Virus record (IMG/VR): IMGVR_UViG_3300045911_000040
Coordinates: 1-42,139 of that record
Strand: one strand, 5' to 3'
Source: a virus
DNA: 42,139 nucleotides
A program made the position numbers and the translations under genes. Each line of letters begins with the position of its first letter. Positions within the stretch are counted from its first letter, which is position 1. The notes beneath the pieces were generated by a model. That model was given only the letters and a program-made list of their open reading frames with translations. It ran no database searches and was not told the DNA's origin. This document shows, piece after piece, positions 1 to 7,639 of this stretch.

Positions 1-25
1 CCCCGCGATTGTTAACCAAAGGTGA
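1..25. repeat. Terminal direct repeat, left copy (with inverted repeat)
   Basis: Bases 1-25 match the last 25 bases of the window (42115-42139) at 24 of 25 positions; the only difference is A at 14 against C at 42128. The left copy continues into an inverted repeat: GCGATTGTTAACC (5-17), spacer AAA, GGTGAACAATCGC (21-33). With the right-end C in place of the A, the 13-bp arms would be perfectly complementary. The site is thus a 29-bp hyphenated palindrome that sits exactly at the ends. It may be short terminal redundancy, a packaging or operator site, or the overlap of a circular assembly; the single mismatch argues against a plain k-mer overlap. Confidence 0.8.
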
Positions 26-222
26 ACAATCGCCACTATAGGCTTGTGCGTAGCACTCGATATTCTTCGATAGGGGGGTATACCCCGGGCACACAGGGAC
101 CCCTATGGAGGTATTACCGACCCACCGGAAGAACCCTATATTTTTTCAGAATATTTTTGTCAAATTGTGGTCCAAAACAAATACACTTGACGGCCGCCGC
201 AGCGTAGGATACAGTCGCGGCC
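26..222. promoter_or_regulatory. Left-end non-coding control region before terL
   Basis: No convincing gene lies in the first 222 bases. They hold the end palindrome (5-33), a perfect 12-bp palindrome GGGGTATACCCC (75-86), and the wider inverted pair ATAGGGG (70-76) and CCCCTAT (100-106) around it. An AT-rich tract with runs of T follows (about 133-185), unusual in this GC-rich genome, directly before a promoter-like TTGACG at 187. The layout looks like operator or terminator structure, then an UP-like element, then the promoter of the late operon. The assignment of roles is inference. Confidence 0.5.
187..215 (+). promoter_or_regulatory. Candidate promoter of the terL operon
   Basis: TTGACG (187-192), a 17-bp spacer, then TACAGT (210-215), which matches the -10 consensus at four of six positions. 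An AT-rich tract lies upstream. Transcription would start at about 222, at or next to the ATG at 223, giving a leaderless or nearly leaderless terL message; consistent with this, no strong Shine-Dalgarno is seen before the ATG. A TAGGAT hexamer at 205-210 is an alternative -10 but sits only 12 bp from TTGACG. Confidence 0.4.
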
Positions 223-1692
223 ATGTCTGGTCTCCAAGCCCGCGCCGCGCGGCTCATCAAAGATGCGTCCAGCCAGCGTGTGGATGCGCTGCCGCCCGAT
301 ATTCTCGGCTATCTTGGCGTGTTCGACCCCAACGACCGCCGTTCGGCGCTGCAAACGCAAATCCTGGCGGGCGACCGGCGGTTCAACAGCCGGGTTCTAC
401 ATCGCCGGTTCGGAAAAACGGTCATGGAAATTGCCAAGCTGGTGGACCGAGCGGTAGAAAACCCCCTTCCCGACCCGCGGTATGCCTATTTTGCCCCGAC
501 CTATGCGCAGGCCGAGGACATTGCGTGGACCTATTTGGCCAATTTCCACGAAAAACTGTGCGAAAAACTGAAATTACCGGCCTCGGAATGGCGCAATAAA
601 TCCGACTTGGCCTGTTTTTTCCCGACGCGCACGGGAGCCAAGGCCCGGATCAGGCTCTACGGTCTGGACAGCCCGAAACAGCGCGTCCGGGGGCTCTATC
701 TGGATGGCGCGGTGTTCGACGAGTGGCCGTGGATACCTCCGTCGTCGTGGTATCAACAGGTTCGGCCGATGCTTTCCGACAACAGCCGGGCGGTTTTGGA
801 TCGAATGGGGCGCAGGAACCAGTGGGCGGACTTCATCTTTACGCCCTATGGCCGGGACCATGCCTACGACATGCACACAAAGGCAGAGCGGTGGCAACAG
901 GGACTGGCGGTGGAGGAACAAGACCCGGAAACGGGGGAAATCCTGGTCGTAAAGCGGGACGACTGGACGGCAACCTTGATGCGGGCGTCGGAAACCAAGG
1001 TGATCCCCGAAACGGAGTTGATTGCCATGCGGATGGACCTCGGCAAATCGAAGTATGACCAGGAGATGGAGTGCTCGTTCGACGCCGCGGTCGAGGGCTC
1101 GATCCTGGGCCGGGAGATTGCAGAGGCGCGGGAGCATGGCCGCGTGGGTGAGCAACGCCACAATCCGATGCTGCCGGTTCACACGGCGTGGGATTTGGGG
1201 ATGGACGACGCCACGGCGATCTGGTTCTTTCAGAAGATCGGGGACACCTGTCGGGTGGTGGACTACCTCGAAGGCACGGGCATGACGCTGGACTGGTATG
1301 CGGACCAGTTGGCTGAAAAGCCCTACCGCTACGGCAAGATGTTCTTTCCGCACGACGTGGAGGTGCGGGAACTCGGGGCGGGCAAGCGCCGGGACGTGTT
1401 GCAGGAACTCGGCATCCGGGTTAGCGTGGTCAAGAAGATGTCGGTGGGAGACAAGGTGGCTTCGGCAACGTGGCTGATCGGGCGCTGCACGTTCCACGCC
1501 GAAACGACCCACGTCGGGCTGGACCATCTGGCGCTGTGGCGACGGGCCTACAACGAGAAGTTGCGGACGTTTTCCCAAACGCCCCTGCACGACAGCCACT
1601 CCCACGCCGGGGACGCTTTCTGTTACATGGGGGCAGCGTTCAAGACCTTGAAAGAAAGCGAGAGAAATGGACAATCGGCAGCCATCATGTGA
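223..1692 (+). CDS. terL: Terminase large subunit
   Basis: The 489-residue product is the ATPase-nuclease motor that packages DNA into the prohead through the portal. The arginine-rich Walker A typical of terminases is HRRFGKT (residues 60-66), and Walker B is VFDEW (164-168). The C-terminal RNase H-like nuclease is marked by HTAWDLGMDD (about 319-328), FFPHDVE and HDSHSHAGDAF with acidic residues. Length fits the family. The ATG at 223 is chosen because it leaves about 60 residues before the ATPase motif; no strong ribosome binding site precedes it. It is the first gene of the rightward structural operon. No small subunit gene lies immediately upstream in the window. Confidence 0.93.
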   Translation: MSGLQARAARLIKDASSQRVDALPPDILGYLGVFDPNDRRSALQTQILAGDRRFNSRVLHRRFGKTVMEIAKLVDRAVENPLPDPRYAYFAPTYAQAEDIAWTYLANFHEKLCEKLKLPASEWRNKSDLACFFPTRTGAKARIRLYGLDSPKQRVRGLYLDGAVFDEWPWIPPSSWYQQVRPMLSDNSRAVLDRMGRRNQWADFIFTPYGRDHAYDMHTKAERWQQGLAVEEQDPETGEILVVKRDDWTATLMRASETKVIPETELIAMRMDLGKSKYDQEMECSFDAAVEGSILGREIAEAREHGRVGEQRHNPMLPVHTAWDLGMDDATAIWFFQKIGDTCRVVDYLEGTGMTLDWYADQLAEKPYRYGKMFFPHDVEVRELGAGKRRDVLQELGIRVSVVKKMSVGDKVASATWLIGRCTFHAETTHVGLDHLALWRRAYNEKLRTFSQTPLHDSHSHAGDAFCYMGAAFKTLKESERNGQSAAIM

Positions 1693-2209
1693 TCTTACGC
1701 CGGACCATTTGGGGCCGATCACGGCGGTCTTCAATCTGTGGATGTGCGATTGGGCGTGGCCTTTCAAGCCGGACGGGCACGACGAAAGCCGGAAGATCGC
1801 CCTGCACAGCCACACCATTCCCGACGAATGGGCGCTGATCCTGGCAAACCCCGAAGACCCGGTGCTCCATGTTGCTCTTGCCGCGTGGGCCGAGGGGCCG
1901 GAAGCGCAGACGGTGTTAGACCACGAGATCGCCCACGCAATCTGCTTCGACCTGTTCCCCGGATTGATGTTCGGGGACATAAGCGTGGACAGGGCGGAAG
2001 CCGCGGCGCTGGTTATCGAGATGCTGGCGCCTTCGACCTTTCCTTTTCACGCGGACTGCCAAGGCCGATGCACCTCGGGATACTGCCCGTGGCGCTGGCA
2101 TGTGTTCCCGAAGCCGCAGCAGGACATCGCACTTGCTGCGCTGCGCGACGGCCGGTCAGACTACCCGGCGCTGCTGAAAGACATTCTGGAGGGCTGCTAT
2201 GGAGGCTGA
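1667..2209 (+). CDS. HExxH-motif protein, possible zincin metalloprotease
   Basis: This 180-residue protein lies between terminase and portal, and overlaps the terL end by 26 bases. It carries HEIAH at residues 86-90 within LDHEIAHAICFD, the form of a zinc metalloprotease active site (two His ligands and a catalytic Glu). A possible third ligand is E111 in DRAEAAALVIEML. The C-terminal third has a cysteine-rich stretch (HADCQGRCTSGYC) that could bind metal. No signal peptide is visible. Its place among head genes would suit a prohead maturation protease or a virion-associated protease, but the family was not recognised and the activity is inferred from the motif alone. Confidence 0.8.
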   Translation: MDNRQPSCDLTPDHLGPITAVFNLWMCDWAWPFKPDGHDESRKIALHSHTIPDEWALILANPEDPVLHVALAAWAEGPEAQTVLDHEIAHAICFDLFPGLMFGDISVDRAEAAALVIEMLAPSTFPFHADCQGRCTSGYCPWRWHVFPKPQQDIALAALRDGRSDYPALLKDILEGCYGG

Positions 2210-2411
2210 ACGGATCAAGAAACGGCGCTTGCGTTATGCGTCGGCAGGCCCTACAATACGCGAGGACATGCCGCGCCTTGCGGAGCAGGACGATCCTCTG
2301 TCGCCGAACTTTGTGCCGCTGGAGGAACGAGGCCCACTCGGACAAGCACGGTTCTGGGCGCTTCGGGCGCAGGGTGACAAGCGACAGAAAGCGGGAGTGT
2401 TCGATGGGTAA
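2199..2411 (+). CDS. Small hypothetical protein between terL and portal
   Basis: A 70-residue, highly charged and probably cytoplasmic protein of unknown function. It overlaps the previous gene by 11 bases and the next by 8, and GGAGGG lies just before its ATG, so it is almost certainly translated as part of the head operon. The first 30 residues are Arg/Lys-rich (MEAERIKKRRLR). No domain is recognised; its position makes a small head-assembly or packaging accessory plausible. Confidence 0.7.
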   Translation: MEAERIKKRRLRYASAGPTIREDMPRLAEQDDPLSPNFVPLEERGPLGQARFWALRAQGDKRQKAGVFDG

Positions 2412-2718
2412 TTACAAGATGCTGCGCGCCCCCGCGGCGCTTTTGACGGCGGTCAAGGTGATCGGCGGCGTAGCGGGGGCGGCAAGTGCCGTCACGCAAG
2501 TCCAGTCCGCGCGCCGGGCAGAGCAGGACGCCAAAAAGGCCGTGGCCGCGTCCAATCCCGCGCGCTTGGCCGCCGAGGAAGCCAAGCGCGCCGAAGAAGC
2601 CCGCAAGACCGCGCGTTCGCTGCTTGCGCAACAGCAAGGCACCGACGCGGCTTTCACCCTTGGGCGCCAAGGCGGCCCGCAGCCGGGTGGAACGCGGTCG
2701 ATCCTGGGGGGCGCATGA
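2404..2718 (+). CDS. Small Ala-rich coiled-coil head-operon protein
   Basis: This 104-residue product starts with a hydrophobic, Ala/Gly/Val-rich stretch (about residues 8-33) followed by a charged Ala/Glu/Lys/Arg helix likely to form a coiled coil (about 38-75). It ends in a Gly-rich tail of the form TRSILGGA. Small proteins with such C-termini are common next to phage portal genes, but their function is not known to me. The ATG at 2404 is used because the longer frame upstream (from 1738) is a shadow of the neighbouring genes. It overlaps the preceding gene by 8 bases and the portal start by 4 (ATGA). Confidence 0.75.
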   Translation: MGNYKMLRAPAALLTAVKVIGGVAGAASAVTQVQSARRAEQDAKKAVAASNPARLAAEEAKRAEEARKTARSLLAQQQGTDAAFTLGRQGGPQPGGTRSILGGA

Positions 2719-4352
2719 TACGACAACTGGCTGAGGCGATCTGCTTGCGGGAGGCCGCGCTTCGTGGCGAGCAGTCGGTCTACACCAATCTGTGGCAGGA
2801 ACTAAGCGACTACCTGTGGCCCGAGAAGGCTGAGTTCACGGTGCAGGTGTCGCCCGGCGTAGTCCGCAATCGGGGGCTTCTCGACAGCACGGGCGCCCGT
2901 TCGCTGGAACTGTTCGGATCGTTCCTGCACAACATGCTGAACAACCCCGACAGCAAGTGGTTCGGGGTGGGGGCGTCCGGTGCCGGTTTTGATTTTGCCA
3001 AGGACGTGTCGATCCGTTCGGGGATTGAGGAAACCGAGCGGACCTTGATGGAATTCATGTCGCATCCGACCTCGCGCCTTTACCAGAACCTGCACGTCAA
3101 CTACCTTGACTTGGGGGCCTATGGCACGTCCTGCATCTTCGCCGAACGGATTGGTCGGTTCTTCCGCACCGAGGACATTCACCTGGCCAACTTCGTGTTC
3201 GAGGAAGATGCCTTCGGGTTCCCGAACGCCGTTTTCCGGCGCCACGAGTTCAACCACGACCAAGCCCGGCAGCGGTTCGGCCGCAACGCCCTGACGACCT
3301 ATGAAGGCACTGAACCCGACCAGGGAGAGGACCCAGCCAAAGCGTCCGAGAAAAAGGTCAAGTTCGTCCACGCCGTGTTCCCGTCCGCGCCGCAAGCCTA
3401 CATGCTGGCACAAAAGGTCCCCGGGAAGCACCGTGGGGACAACTTTGTGTCGGTATGGGTGAACACCGAGACCAAGCGCGTGGTGGACATCAAGGGCGAG
3501 CAGACGCATCCCTACACAGTGGCGCGGTGGTATCGCAACGGCCGCGACAAGTGGGGTCGGTCGCCCGGCATGACCGCGCTGCCGGACATCCGCATGGCCA
3601 ACCGCATGATGGACACGATCCTGCGCGGGGCCGAAAAGATTGTGGACCCGCCTTTGTTCGTGCGCGACGGCAGCCTTATGTCGCCCCTGCGGCTGTTCCC
3701 CGGCGGGCTGACCTTTGGCGACGGCGATCCGCCCTCGCCTCTGATCCCGCCCGGCGCTAGCCGCATCGAGATGGGCAACGCCCTGCTCGAACAGCGCCAG
3801 CAAGCTGTGCGGGATGCCTTTTTCATCCCCCTGTTTGCCACACCGGACAGCCCGGTCAAAACGGCGACCCAAGTCCTGCAAGAGGTGGACGAGCGCAACC
3901 GGGCGATTTCGCCCATGATTGTGCGCCTCCAGGAGGAACTGCACAGCCGCCTGATCGAGCGCGCCTATGATCTCGGCGTGCAGGCTGGGGCGGTGGCGCC
4001 TCTGCCGGAGCAACTGCTTGACGCAGGCGTTCGTATCGAATACAAGAGCCCCCTGTCGGCTTCGCGGCACCAGCTTGAAGCCCTCGGGACGATCCGCATG
4101 TTCGAGGGCTTGGCCCTGCTGGCGCAGATCGACCCCGAGGTGTTCGACGAGTTTGATGCCAAGAAGGCGGCACTTGTCATTCACGCTGGCTCCGGTGCGC
4201 CCTTTGGGATGCGCCGGTCGGAAGCCGAAAAGCGGCAACTGCGCGCCCAGCGCGCGGCGGCTGAACAGCAAGCGGCGGCACTCCAAGCCGCCAGCCAGGC
4301 GGTCATTCCGGCCGTCGAAGCAACCGCAAAGATGATGGCGGCACAACGATGA
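2715..4352 (+). CDS. Portal (head-tail connector) protein, T7 gp8-like
   Basis: A 545-residue protein of the podovirus head-to-tail connector family. Twelve copies form the ring at one capsid vertex through which DNA is packaged and ejected. Support comes from length, position after terminase and before scaffold and capsid, and typical stretches such as WQELSDYLWPEK near the N-terminus, SCIFAERIGR, and the helical stem and crown region with the TATQVLQEVDERNR segment. The C-terminus is Gln/Ala-rich (residues about 505-545), as in many portals. Its ATG overlaps the stop of the preceding gene (ATGA), which suggests translational coupling. Confidence 0.92.
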   Translation: MIRQLAEAICLREAALRGEQSVYTNLWQELSDYLWPEKAEFTVQVSPGVVRNRGLLDSTGARSLELFGSFLHNMLNNPDSKWFGVGASGAGFDFAKDVSIRSGIEETERTLMEFMSHPTSRLYQNLHVNYLDLGAYGTSCIFAERIGRFFRTEDIHLANFVFEEDAFGFPNAVFRRHEFNHDQARQRFGRNALTTYEGTEPDQGEDPAKASEKKVKFVHAVFPSAPQAYMLAQKVPGKHRGDNFVSVWVNTETKRVVDIKGEQTHPYTVARWYRNGRDKWGRSPGMTALPDIRMANRMMDTILRGAEKIVDPPLFVRDGSLMSPLRLFPGGLTFGDGDPPSPLIPPGASRIEMGNALLEQRQQAVRDAFFIPLFATPDSPVKTATQVLQEVDERNRAISPMIVRLQEELHSRLIERAYDLGVQAGAVAPLPEQLLDAGVRIEYKSPLSASRHQLEALGTIRMFEGLALLAQIDPEVFDEFDAKKAALVIHAGSGAPFGMRRSEAEKRQLRAQRAAAEQQAAALQAASQAVIPAVEATAKMMAAQR

Positions 4353-4597
4353 AACGGATTGAGCAAGACGAAATTGCGGCGGCCTACCACGACATGGCTG
4401 CCAGTCGCGCAGGCCAAATCGTTCTGGCCGATCTCGAAGCCCGGTTCGGGTGGACCACCAAGACGATGTTCGACCAGCGCGACGTAAGCGGACTTCTGCT
4501 CGCTTACCGTGAAGGTAGCCGGTCGGTTTTGGCCCACATGGGCCGAATGATCGAAACCCCGATCCTCCAAGAGGATCGCAACAAAGCGGAGACCTGA
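4349..4597 (+). CDS. Bbp19-like small phage protein
   Basis: This 82-residue protein sits directly between portal and scaffold, overlapping the portal stop by 4 bases. The pattern GQIVLADLEARFGW followed by AYREGSRSVLAHMGRMIE resembles small phage proteins of the Bbp19 type (named after a Bordetella podovirus protein), which occupy the same place in other phages. The function is unknown; a head assembly accessory is a reasonable guess. A perfect 7-bp hairpin lies in its last codons (4561-4577). Confidence 0.75.
   Translation: MKRIEQDEIAAAYHDMAASRAGQIVLADLEARFGWTTKTMFDQRDVSGLLLAYREGSRSVLAHMGRMIETPILQEDRNKAET
4561..4577 (+). other. Perfect 7-bp hairpin before the scaffold gene
   Basis: GATCCTC (4561-4567), loop CAA, GAGGATC (4571-4577). 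It lies in the final codons of the Bbp19-like gene, 21 bases before the scaffold ATG and just upstream of its GGAGA ribosome binding site. No T-run follows, so it is not a simple terminator. It may affect mRNA stability or scaffold translation. Confidence 0.4.
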
Positions 4598-4598
4598 A

Positions 4599-5444
4599 AT
4601 GCCTGACGACATCCAGACGCCCGACCCGAACGCACCCAAGACGTTTGAGGGCTCCATCTTCGATTACCTGCCGGAAAACATTCGCAGCAACCCGGCGCTA
4701 GCCAAGACCGAGGGCAAGCTGGATGTGCTGGTGAACAGCTACCTGTCCGCGCAGCAATACATCGGCAAGGACACCTCGCGGCTGGTCGAACTGCCGGTAG
4801 ACCCCTCAGGCGAGGAAGGCAGCAAGGCGTTGCGCGGCATCCTCGGCAAGTTCGGTCTGCCCGAGACGCTTGAGACCTACAAGATCGACGCCCCGGCCGA
4901 AGTGCCGGAGATGCTGAAACTCGAAAGCCCGGTTGGCGAGGCGTTCAAGAAGGTCGCGCACGAGGCGGGCCTCTTGCCCAAGCAGGCGTCCGCGCTTTAC
5001 GGCTGGCTCGGTGGCGTGCTGAGCGAGGCGCAGAAGGCCGAGCAAGCCGAGTTTGAGAAGGCTGTCACCGAAGGCAAGGCCGCGCTCCAGCGCGAATGGG
5101 GTGAGGGCTACAACGAACGCATCTACGCCGCCCGTGACGCTGTGCAGCGTTTGGGTGGGGACGCCCTCGTCGAGCGGTTGGAGAAGGCCGGGGTCGCCAA
5201 CGACCCGGTGGTCATCAAGGCGTTCGCGCAGGCCGCTGCGGCGATGGGCGACAAGCCCCTCGGGGCGGACGGTTCACGCCCGGCTTCCGGGTTCACCAAG
5301 CAGACGCCGGACGAACTCAGGGCAATGGCCACGGAGAAGCTGCAACAGTCGCAGTCGATGGCGTGGACCAACCCGGCCCAGTCGCGGGCTCTGGCCGCAG
5401 AGGCCCAAAAGCTGTTCGCTCGCGCGAACGGCGAGGCCGCTTGA
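4599..5444 (+). CDS. Capsid assembly scaffold protein (T7 gp9-like role)
   Basis: The 281-residue, acidic and largely helical product lies between portal and capsid, the canonical place of the internal scaffold. The N-terminal part (KTFEGSIFDYLPENIRSNPALAKTEG) matches phage scaffold proteins that begin with a short disordered region. The centre is coiled-coil-like (about residues 130-200), and the C-terminus is Gln/Ala-rich and charged, where scaffolds usually bind capsid protein. Scaffold guides assembly of the T=7 prohead and then exits. A GGAGA site precedes the ATG. The stop codon overlaps a TTGACA promoter element for the capsid gene. Confidence 0.85.
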   Translation: MPDDIQTPDPNAPKTFEGSIFDYLPENIRSNPALAKTEGKLDVLVNSYLSAQQYIGKDTSRLVELPVDPSGEEGSKALRGILGKFGLPETLETYKIDAPAEVPEMLKLESPVGEAFKKVAHEAGLLPKQASALYGWLGGVLSEAQKAEQAEFEKAVTEGKAALQREWGEGYNERIYAARDAVQRLGGDALVERLEKAGVANDPVVIKAFAQAAAAMGDKPLGADGSRPASGFTKQTPDELRAMATEKLQQSQSMAWTNPAQSRALAAEAQKLFARANGEAA

Positions 5445-5469
5445 CATTCATATTTATGTATGTTAGGTC
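5441..5469 (+). promoter_or_regulatory. Candidate promoter for the major capsid gene
   Basis: A perfect -35 hexamer TTGACA (5441-5446) overlaps the scaffold stop codon. After a 17-bp AT-rich spacer comes TAGGTC (5464-5469). The same arrangement, TTGAC plus 17 bp plus TAGGTC, recurs at 40514-40542 before another gene. The AT-rich spacer stands out from the surrounding GC-rich DNA. An extra promoter here would raise capsid protein relative to portal and scaffold. Confidence 0.5.
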
Positions 5470-5500
5470 CCGATCCAGGTTCCTCTTGACCCTGGATCGG
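5470..5500 (+). other. 10-bp inverted repeat in the capsid gene leader
   Basis: CCGATCCAGG (5470-5479), an 11-base loop, CCTGGATCGG (5491-5500). It directly abuts the putative -10 hexamer at 5464 and lacks a following T-run. It could be an operator, an attenuator for read-through from the scaffold gene, or a stabilising 5' structure for capsid mRNA. If transcription starts near 5476 only part of the stem would be in the message, which favours a DNA-level or read-through role. Confidence 0.5.
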
Positions 5501-5596
5501 CTCCAGCTTCGTGCGTTGGCAGGCCGGGATACTCTGGCAGGACATGCGGCCCGCTAGGGCATCCGTGTAACCAACAGAACGGCAGGAGACAGACCA

Positions 5597-6481
5597 ATGC
5601 CCTTCACCATCCCGCAGTCTTATGTGGATACGTTCTCCGCGAACATCCACATGCTGTCCGAGCAGCAGACCTCGCGCCTGATCGGCGCGGTCGAGCGCCA
5701 GGACGTAACCGGAGAGTCCTTCGCCGTCGAACGCCTCGGCGGCGTCGAAGTCAATGAGGTCCTGGACCTCGGCGGCGATACCCCGCTGAACCCCCACCCG
5801 CACACGCGGCGCTGGGGATACATCAAGTCGTTCGACGTGGCGGATCGCATCTCCAAGGTGTCCGACATCCGTATGCTCATCGACCCCCGGTCGAACTACA
5901 CCATGCGCCACGCTGGCGCGATGGGTCGCAGCATGGATGACGAGATCATCCGCGCACTGGGCGGCAGCGCCGCGCAGGGCAAGAACGCCGAAACCGCCGT
6001 TGCTCTGCCCGCCGATCAGAAGGTCGCCACCGCGGTCGGCCCTAACACCGGCTTGAACTGGCAGAAGCTGCTGGCCGCCAAGCGCATCCTGGACCAGAAC
6101 GAGGTCGATCCTTCGTTCCCCCGGTTCATGGTCGTGGACGCCAACGATCTGTCCCAGCTTCTGGTGCAGACCGAGGTCACGTCGGCCGACTACAACACGG
6201 TTCGTGCGCTGGTCAACGGCGAGATCAACACCTTCGTCGGCTTCCGGTTCATCCGGTCCGAACGCCTGCCCACGCTGTCAGCGGGTGTGAAGGCGGCCTA
6301 CGCATGGGCCATGCCCGCGATCCGCATGGGCGTCGGCCAAACGCCGCGCTCCGTAGCGGCCGAGCGGCCCGACAAGCGGCACGATTGGCAAATCTACACC
6401 TACGGGTCGTGGGGCGCTGTGCGTGTCGAAGATGCAATGGTGGTCGAAGTTGCCACTGCCGAAACTTCGGTTCCGAACTGA
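5597..6481 (+). CDS. Major capsid protein
   Basis: A 294-residue protein following scaffold, with the size and position of an HK97-fold capsid protein. Typical features are an N-terminal arm (about residues 1-30), the segment WGYIKSFDVADRISKVSD, a spine-like helix around MRHAGAMGRSMDDEIIRALGG, and a C-terminal beta-rich part ending in DWQIYTYGSWGAVRVEDAMVVEV, as seen in capsid proteins of many podoviruses. A purine-rich site (GGCAGGAGA) precedes the ATG. A 150-base leader with its own promoter and hairpin separates it from scaffold, consistent with high expression. No frameshift extension like that of T7 gene 10 is apparent. Confidence 0.9.
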   Translation: MPFTIPQSYVDTFSANIHMLSEQQTSRLIGAVERQDVTGESFAVERLGGVEVNEVLDLGGDTPLNPHPHTRRWGYIKSFDVADRISKVSDIRMLIDPRSNYTMRHAGAMGRSMDDEIIRALGGSAAQGKNAETAVALPADQKVATAVGPNTGLNWQKLLAAKRILDQNEVDPSFPRFMVVDANDLSQLLVQTEVTSADYNTVRALVNGEINTFVGFRFIRSERLPTLSAGVKAAYAWAMPAIRMGVGQTPRSVAAERPDKRHDWQIYTYGSWGAVRVEDAMVVEVATAETSVPN

Positions 6482-6497
6482 TTTGGAGGGATGACAG

Positions 6498-6938
6498 ATG
6501 GCTGACTTCAACTCGACCCAGTATGCGAAGAAGGGCTCCCTCGTCCGGGCGCCCGACTTCTTGGTTCCGTCCGAACTGTCGGGCGAACTCCGGGTGGCCT
6601 ACGCCGACTACACGACCGACCAGGTGTTGTCGCAGAACGACCGGATTATCCTGTTCGATCTGCCCCGTGGCGCCCGGCCGCTGTTCTATGCCGTATGGCA
6701 CGGCGCCTTTGGCGCCTCGGTCACGCTGGACATTGGCTACGGCGCGCTGGACGCGGCGACCGAGAACGCCTTTGCTTCGGCCCTCGACGTGTCTGCCGCG
6801 GGTGTCAAGTTTGCTCCGGTGCCGACCGGCGGGCAAGTCCCGCTGACGGCCGACGTGACCGTGGCGATCCAGTTCGAGGGCGGCAACCCCTCCGACACCG
6901 CCGACATCTCGGTGGCAATCTACTACGTCCTCGACTGA
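6498..6938 (+). CDS. Putative head decoration or minor capsid protein
   Basis: A 146-residue protein right after the capsid gene, with GGAGG before its ATG and a strong terminator shortly after its stop. The sequence is rich in beta-forming and small residues and has a hydrophobic core region (DRIILFDLPRGARPLFYAVWHG), with no signal peptide or membrane segment. It is probably co-transcribed with the capsid gene and so made in large amounts. Position suggests a decoration or capsid-stabilising protein; no family is recognised. Confidence 0.7.
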   Translation: MADFNSTQYAKKGSLVRAPDFLVPSELSGELRVAYADYTTDQVLSQNDRIILFDLPRGARPLFYAVWHGAFGASVTLDIGYGALDAATENAFASALDVSAAGVKFAPVPTGGQVPLTADVTVAIQFEGGNPSDTADISVAIYYVLD

Positions 6939-6968
6939 CGCGAGGCGTTTGGCCCTACGGGGTTCTCG

Positions 6969-6995
6969 GGGCCACCCTTGCGGGTGGCCCTTTTT
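6969..6995 (+). terminator. Rho-independent terminator after the capsid operon
   Basis: GGGCCACCC (6969-6977), loop TTGC, GGGTGGCCC (6982-6990), then five T (6991-6995). This is a textbook intrinsic terminator. It ends capsid and decoration transcripts and limits read-through into the tail genes. Confidence 0.92.
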
Positions 6996-7006
6996 CATGC
7001 TAGGGT
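6978..7006 (+). promoter_or_regulatory. Weak candidate promoter for the tail genes
   Basis: TTGCGG (6978-6983), a 17-bp spacer, TAGGGT (7001-7006), ten bases before the ATG at 7016. The -10 resembles the TAGGTC hexamers at 5464 and 40537. The -35 lies inside the terminator hairpin, so the match may be coincidental. Some promoter is expected here, as the terminator just upstream should stop capsid transcripts. Confidence 0.25.
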
Positions 7007-7015
7007 CGGGACGCC

Positions 7016-7639
7016 ATGTCGCAAATCGGCATCATCAACTCCGCGCTTATCAAGATCGGAGAGAGCCCGCTCTCGACGAACGATGGGTCGCGTCGCGCCG
7101 TGTTCGCCTTTTCCCAATACGACCCCCAACGCCGAGTTTTGCTGCGGTCCTACCCGTGGAACTTTGCTCGCCGCCGGGCAGTTCTGGCTACCTCCTTGAC
7201 GCCCCCGCTGTTTGGCTTTTCCAAGGCCGCCAATCTCCCCAACGACTGCCTTCAGTTCCGGGGGTTGTTCGACACGGACGAGCCGGATCAGAACATCACG
7301 ACCAGTCGCTATCCGTTCGCAATCGAGGGCAAAAGGCTGCTGGTCAACCATGACGCCCCCAGCATCTTCTACACCGCGGACGTGACGGACACGTCGTTGT
7401 TCGACCCGACCTTTTCCGAAGCCTTGGCGTGGAAGCTGGCCATGACGGTCGGTTATGGCTTGACAGCCGGGCCGCAGATGCTGGAACTGGCGGCGGCTGG
7501 GTTCCGCGAAGCCATCCGGGAAGCGCGGGTCGCTAACGCAATGGAGACCCAACCAGAGATCATTCAGGCGTCCCAGTGGGTGGACAGCCATTGGGGCTAT
7601 CGCGGCCGGGCTCGCCCTGGTCCGATTTCGGGGGGTTGA
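7016..7639 (+). CDS. Tail tubular protein A (T7 gp11-like, gatekeeper)
   Basis: The 207-residue protein matches the podovirus tail tubular A family: an N-terminal segment IGIINSALIKIGESPLS, then FAFSQYDPQRRVLLRSYPWNFARRRAVL, FPNDCLQF-like NLPNDCLQFRGLF, and a C-terminal helical part (EALAWKLAMTVGYGLTAGPQMLELA). Twelve copies form the upper tail ring below the portal and act as a gate after packaging. It is the first gene of the tail operon after the terminator. The following gene starts on its stop codon (TGATG). Confidence 0.92.
   Translation: MSQIGIINSALIKIGESPLSTNDGSRRAVFAFSQYDPQRRVLLRSYPWNFARRRAVLATSLTPPLFGFSKAANLPNDCLQFRGLFDTDEPDQNITTSRYPFAIEGKRLLVNHDAPSIFYTADVTDTSLFDPTFSEALAWKLAMTVGYGLTAGPQMLELAAAGFREAIREARVANAMETQPEIIQASQWVDSHWGYRGRARPGPISGG

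Noticed and set aside
1-25. attL/attR of an integrated prophage
   Set aside because: No integrase or excisionase is recognised, no host genes flank the ends, and the repeat lies within non-coding palindromes rather than a tRNA gene.
1-33. Hairpin telomere of a linear plasmid-prophage (protelomerase site)
   Set aside because: The palindrome at the end is suggestive, but no protelomerase, partition or repressor genes are present and both ends share a direct, not inverted, copy.
574-1980. Long minus-strand frame opposite terL (468 residues)
   Set aside because: It is the antisense shadow of a GC-rich gene: the product is Arg/Pro/His-rich, has no domains and crosses real gene borders.
2802-4346. 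514-residue minus-strand frame opposite the portal gene
   Set aside because: Antisense shadow of GC-biased codons; composition is His/Arg/Gly-rich and no ribosome binding site or motif supports it.
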